A stretch of 64,000 bases of DNA from Telmatospirillum sp. (GTDB taxonomy: Bacteria; Pseudomonadota; Alphaproteobacteria; Rhodospirillales; Magnetospirillaceae): assembly GCA_009712185.1 (NCBI GenBank), contig WASQ01000126.1:35767-99766 (forward strand), read 5' to 3'. Below, piece by piece: positions 62,686-64,000 of this stretch. The notes below the pieces were generated by a model, which searched no databases, was not told where the DNA came from, and saw only the letters and a list, made by a program, of their open reading frames with translations. The translations under genes were made by a program, and so were the position numbers. Numbering within the stretch: position 1 is the first letter of the stretch; each line of letters starts with the position of its first letter.

Positions 62686-64000
62686 TTACCAGACCTTGCA
62701 GGGCTGCTTCGACACCATCGGATCGGACGGTTTGCAGCCGAACGCCTTGGCGAATTCCGGCATGTTGGAGATCGTGCCGTTCACGCGATATTCGGCGATG
62801 GAGTGCGGATCGGTCTGGGCCTGGAGGCGCTTCGCCTCCGGCCGCGTGTTCTCACACCACACCCGGGCAAGCCCCAGGAAATAGCGCTGTTCCGGGGTGA
62901 ATCCGTCGATCTTCCCAACCTTCTTTCCGTCGAGATAAGTCTTCAGCGCCCAATAGGCGATCCGCGCGCCGCCATTGTCGGCGGTGTTCTCGCCCAGCGT
63001 CAGCTTGCCATTCTGCTTGACGTCCCCGTCGGCGACGAAGCCGCCATATTCCTTGACCAGGCACTGGCTCCTGGCTTCGAACCGCTTGGCATCCGCTTTG
63101 CTCCACCAATCGGCCAGATTGCCCTTGCCGTCGTACTGGCGCCCCTCATCGTCGAAGCCATGCGTCATCTCATGGCCGATCACCATGCCGATAGCCCCGA
63201 AATTGACCGCGTCGTCGGCATCCTTGTCGAAGAAAGGCGGCTGCAGAATGCCCGCCGGGAAGTTGATGTCGTTATTCTCACCGGAATAGTAGGCATTGAC
63301 GGTCGGCGGGGTCATATCCCACTCGCTGCGATCGACATCCGTGCCGATCTTTTTAAGATCGCGCGCGGTTTCGAAGGCGGCGGCCCGTTGATAGTTGCCG
63401 ATGGCGTCGTCGCGCGCCACCACCACCTGGGAATAATCGCGCCAGTGATCGGGATAACCGATCTTGGACGCCATCATAGCCAGTTTCGCCTGGGCCTTGG
63501 CCTTGGTGGCCGGCGCCATCCAGTCGACCTTGTCGATCAGGCGGCCGAAGGAGGCGTGCACCGCCTGAACCAGATCCGCCATCCGCTGCTTGGCTTCCGG
63601 CGGATAGTATTTCGCCACGAACAACTGCCCCAGATCCTCTCCGAGGGCGTGATCGGTCATCTGGGCGCACCGCTTCCAACGGGGCTGCAAGGCCAGCTGG
63701 CCGGACAGCGTGTGACCGTAAAAGGCGAAGGTCTCGTCAACAAACGCCTTGGGCAGAAGTTTTGAACTGGCGTGCAGGGCGTGCCAACGCAGATAGCTTT
63801 TGAGATCCTCCATCGGAACGGCGGCCAGGATGCCCCCCAGCTTCGACAGATAGACGGACGACTGATCATTGATGCGGTCGAAAGCCGGGGCTCCCGCCGC
63901 CTTCACATAAGCGGCCCAGTCCAGGCCCGCAGCCTCGCTTTCGAAGCGGGCAAGGGTCATCGGCTTGTTGACCTTTTGCGGGTCGCGGCGCGAAACACGG
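62686..64000 (-). CDS. M13 family metallopeptidase (neprilysin/PepO-like), 5' end outside the window
   Basis: The visible C-terminal 438 codons contain the M13 signatures. INFPAGILQPPFF is followed by GHEMTHGFDDEGRQYDG, with the zinc His pair and catalytic Glu. The third zinc Glu is in LGENTADNGG, and the protein ends KQPCKVW (M13 enzymes end CxVW). The frame stays open across the right edge with DPQKVNKP, a conserved stretch, so the gene starts beyond 64000. Bacterial M13 peptidases are usually exported and cut oligopeptides in the periplasm; the signal peptide would be outside the window. Confidence 0.92.
   Translation of the reverse strand, partial: RVSRRDPQKVNKPMTLARFESEAAGLDWAAYVKAAGAPAFDRINDQSSVYLSKLGGILAAVPMEDLKSYLRWHALHASSKLLPKAFVDETFAFYGHTLSGQLALQPRWKRCAQMTDHALGEDLGQLFVAKYYPPEAKQRMADLVQAVHASFGRLIDKVDWMAPATKAKAQAKLAMMASKIGYPDHWRDYSQVVVARDDAIGNYQRAAAFETARDLKKIGTDVDRSEWDMTPPTVNAYYSGENNDINFPAGILQPPFFDKDADDAVNFGAIGMVIGHEMTHGFDDEGRQYDGKGNLADWWSKADAKRFEARSQCLVKEYGGFVADGDVKQNGKLTLGENTADNGGARIAYWALKTYLDGKKVGKIDGFTPEQRYFLGLARVWCENTRPEAKRLQAQTDPHSIAEYRVNGTISNMPEFAKAFGCKPSDPMVSKQPCKVW

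Overview
The window is about 64 kb of GC-rich (visibly 60-65%) chromosomal DNA from an alphaproteobacterium. The popZ gene with its DUF2497 motifs, the pcm-tolC-popZ order, single-polar-type flagellar genes, OprB and Omp25/31-like porins and a poly-3-hydroxybutyrate oligomer hydrolase point to a free-living, motile member of the Rhodospirillales or a close relative. I see no transposase, integrase, phage, conjugation or CRISPR genes. Almost everything is on tightly packed coding DNA with ordinary terminators between convergent genes.

Layout. 1-3.1 kb: popZ, tolC and pcm on the minus strand, behind a 24-base poly-G run at the left edge. 3.4-3.75 kb: tRNA-Cys, tRNA-Asn and a strong terminator. 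4-9.4 kb: a PEGA-like lipoprotein, a formyltransferase-fold enzyme, a Tsx-like porin, an orphan chemoreceptor and a YczE-type membrane protein. 9.6-12.8 kb: an adenine-deaminase-like amidohydrolase with altered active-site motifs, divergent from a LysR regulator. 12.8-17.6 kb: a DUF2235 hydrolase, a hotdog thioesterase, an outer-membrane barrel and a 3-hydroxybutyrate oligomer hydrolase. 18.2-22.1 kb: transaldolase, a MerR regulator and a divergent Zn/Cd/Pb-type P-type ATPase sharing a recognisable MerR operator.

22.2-32.1 kb is the centrepiece: an eight-gene, translationally coupled, minus-strand chemosensory operon (receptor, CheB, CheR-TPR, CheA-REC, single REC, Hpt-REC-REC-GGDEF, CheW, small CheW). 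It has the gene content of a Wsp-type system that controls cyclic-di-GMP rather than the flagellar switch, but its output enzyme carries its own Hpt domain and two receivers, and the operon also encodes a free receiver. 32-46.3 kb continues the motility and c-di-GMP theme: flagellin, a membrane GGDEF protein, an orphan FliN-like protein, a 1068-residue PAS/GAF/GGDEF/EAL protein, and motAB, interspersed with an M3-like peptidase, YccF, Gph and a Pat-type acetyltransferase.

46.6-50.6 kb holds nadE, a metallo-beta-lactamase-fold hydrolase and a SAM hydrolase. 51-57.9 kb holds a TetR regulator and a glycan cluster (GT-C-like, GH17-like, GT39-like, GT2). 58.2-62.6 kb is a four-gene operon (OprB porin, beta-propeller protein, Tat-exported DyP peroxidase, cysteine-free cupredoxin) that looks iron-related and has a sigma70 promoter overlapped by a dyad. 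The window ends inside an M13 metallopeptidase gene.

Structures not explained by genes: a nearly identical 21-bp palindrome upstream of both the Tsx-like porin and the adenine-deaminase-like gene; a composite hairpin element behind the YczE-type gene and behind tal; and two tandem repeats (2 x 93 bp and 2 x 106 bp), each directly 3' of a minus-strand gene (gph, nadE), which share a 19-20 bp core in the same orientation.
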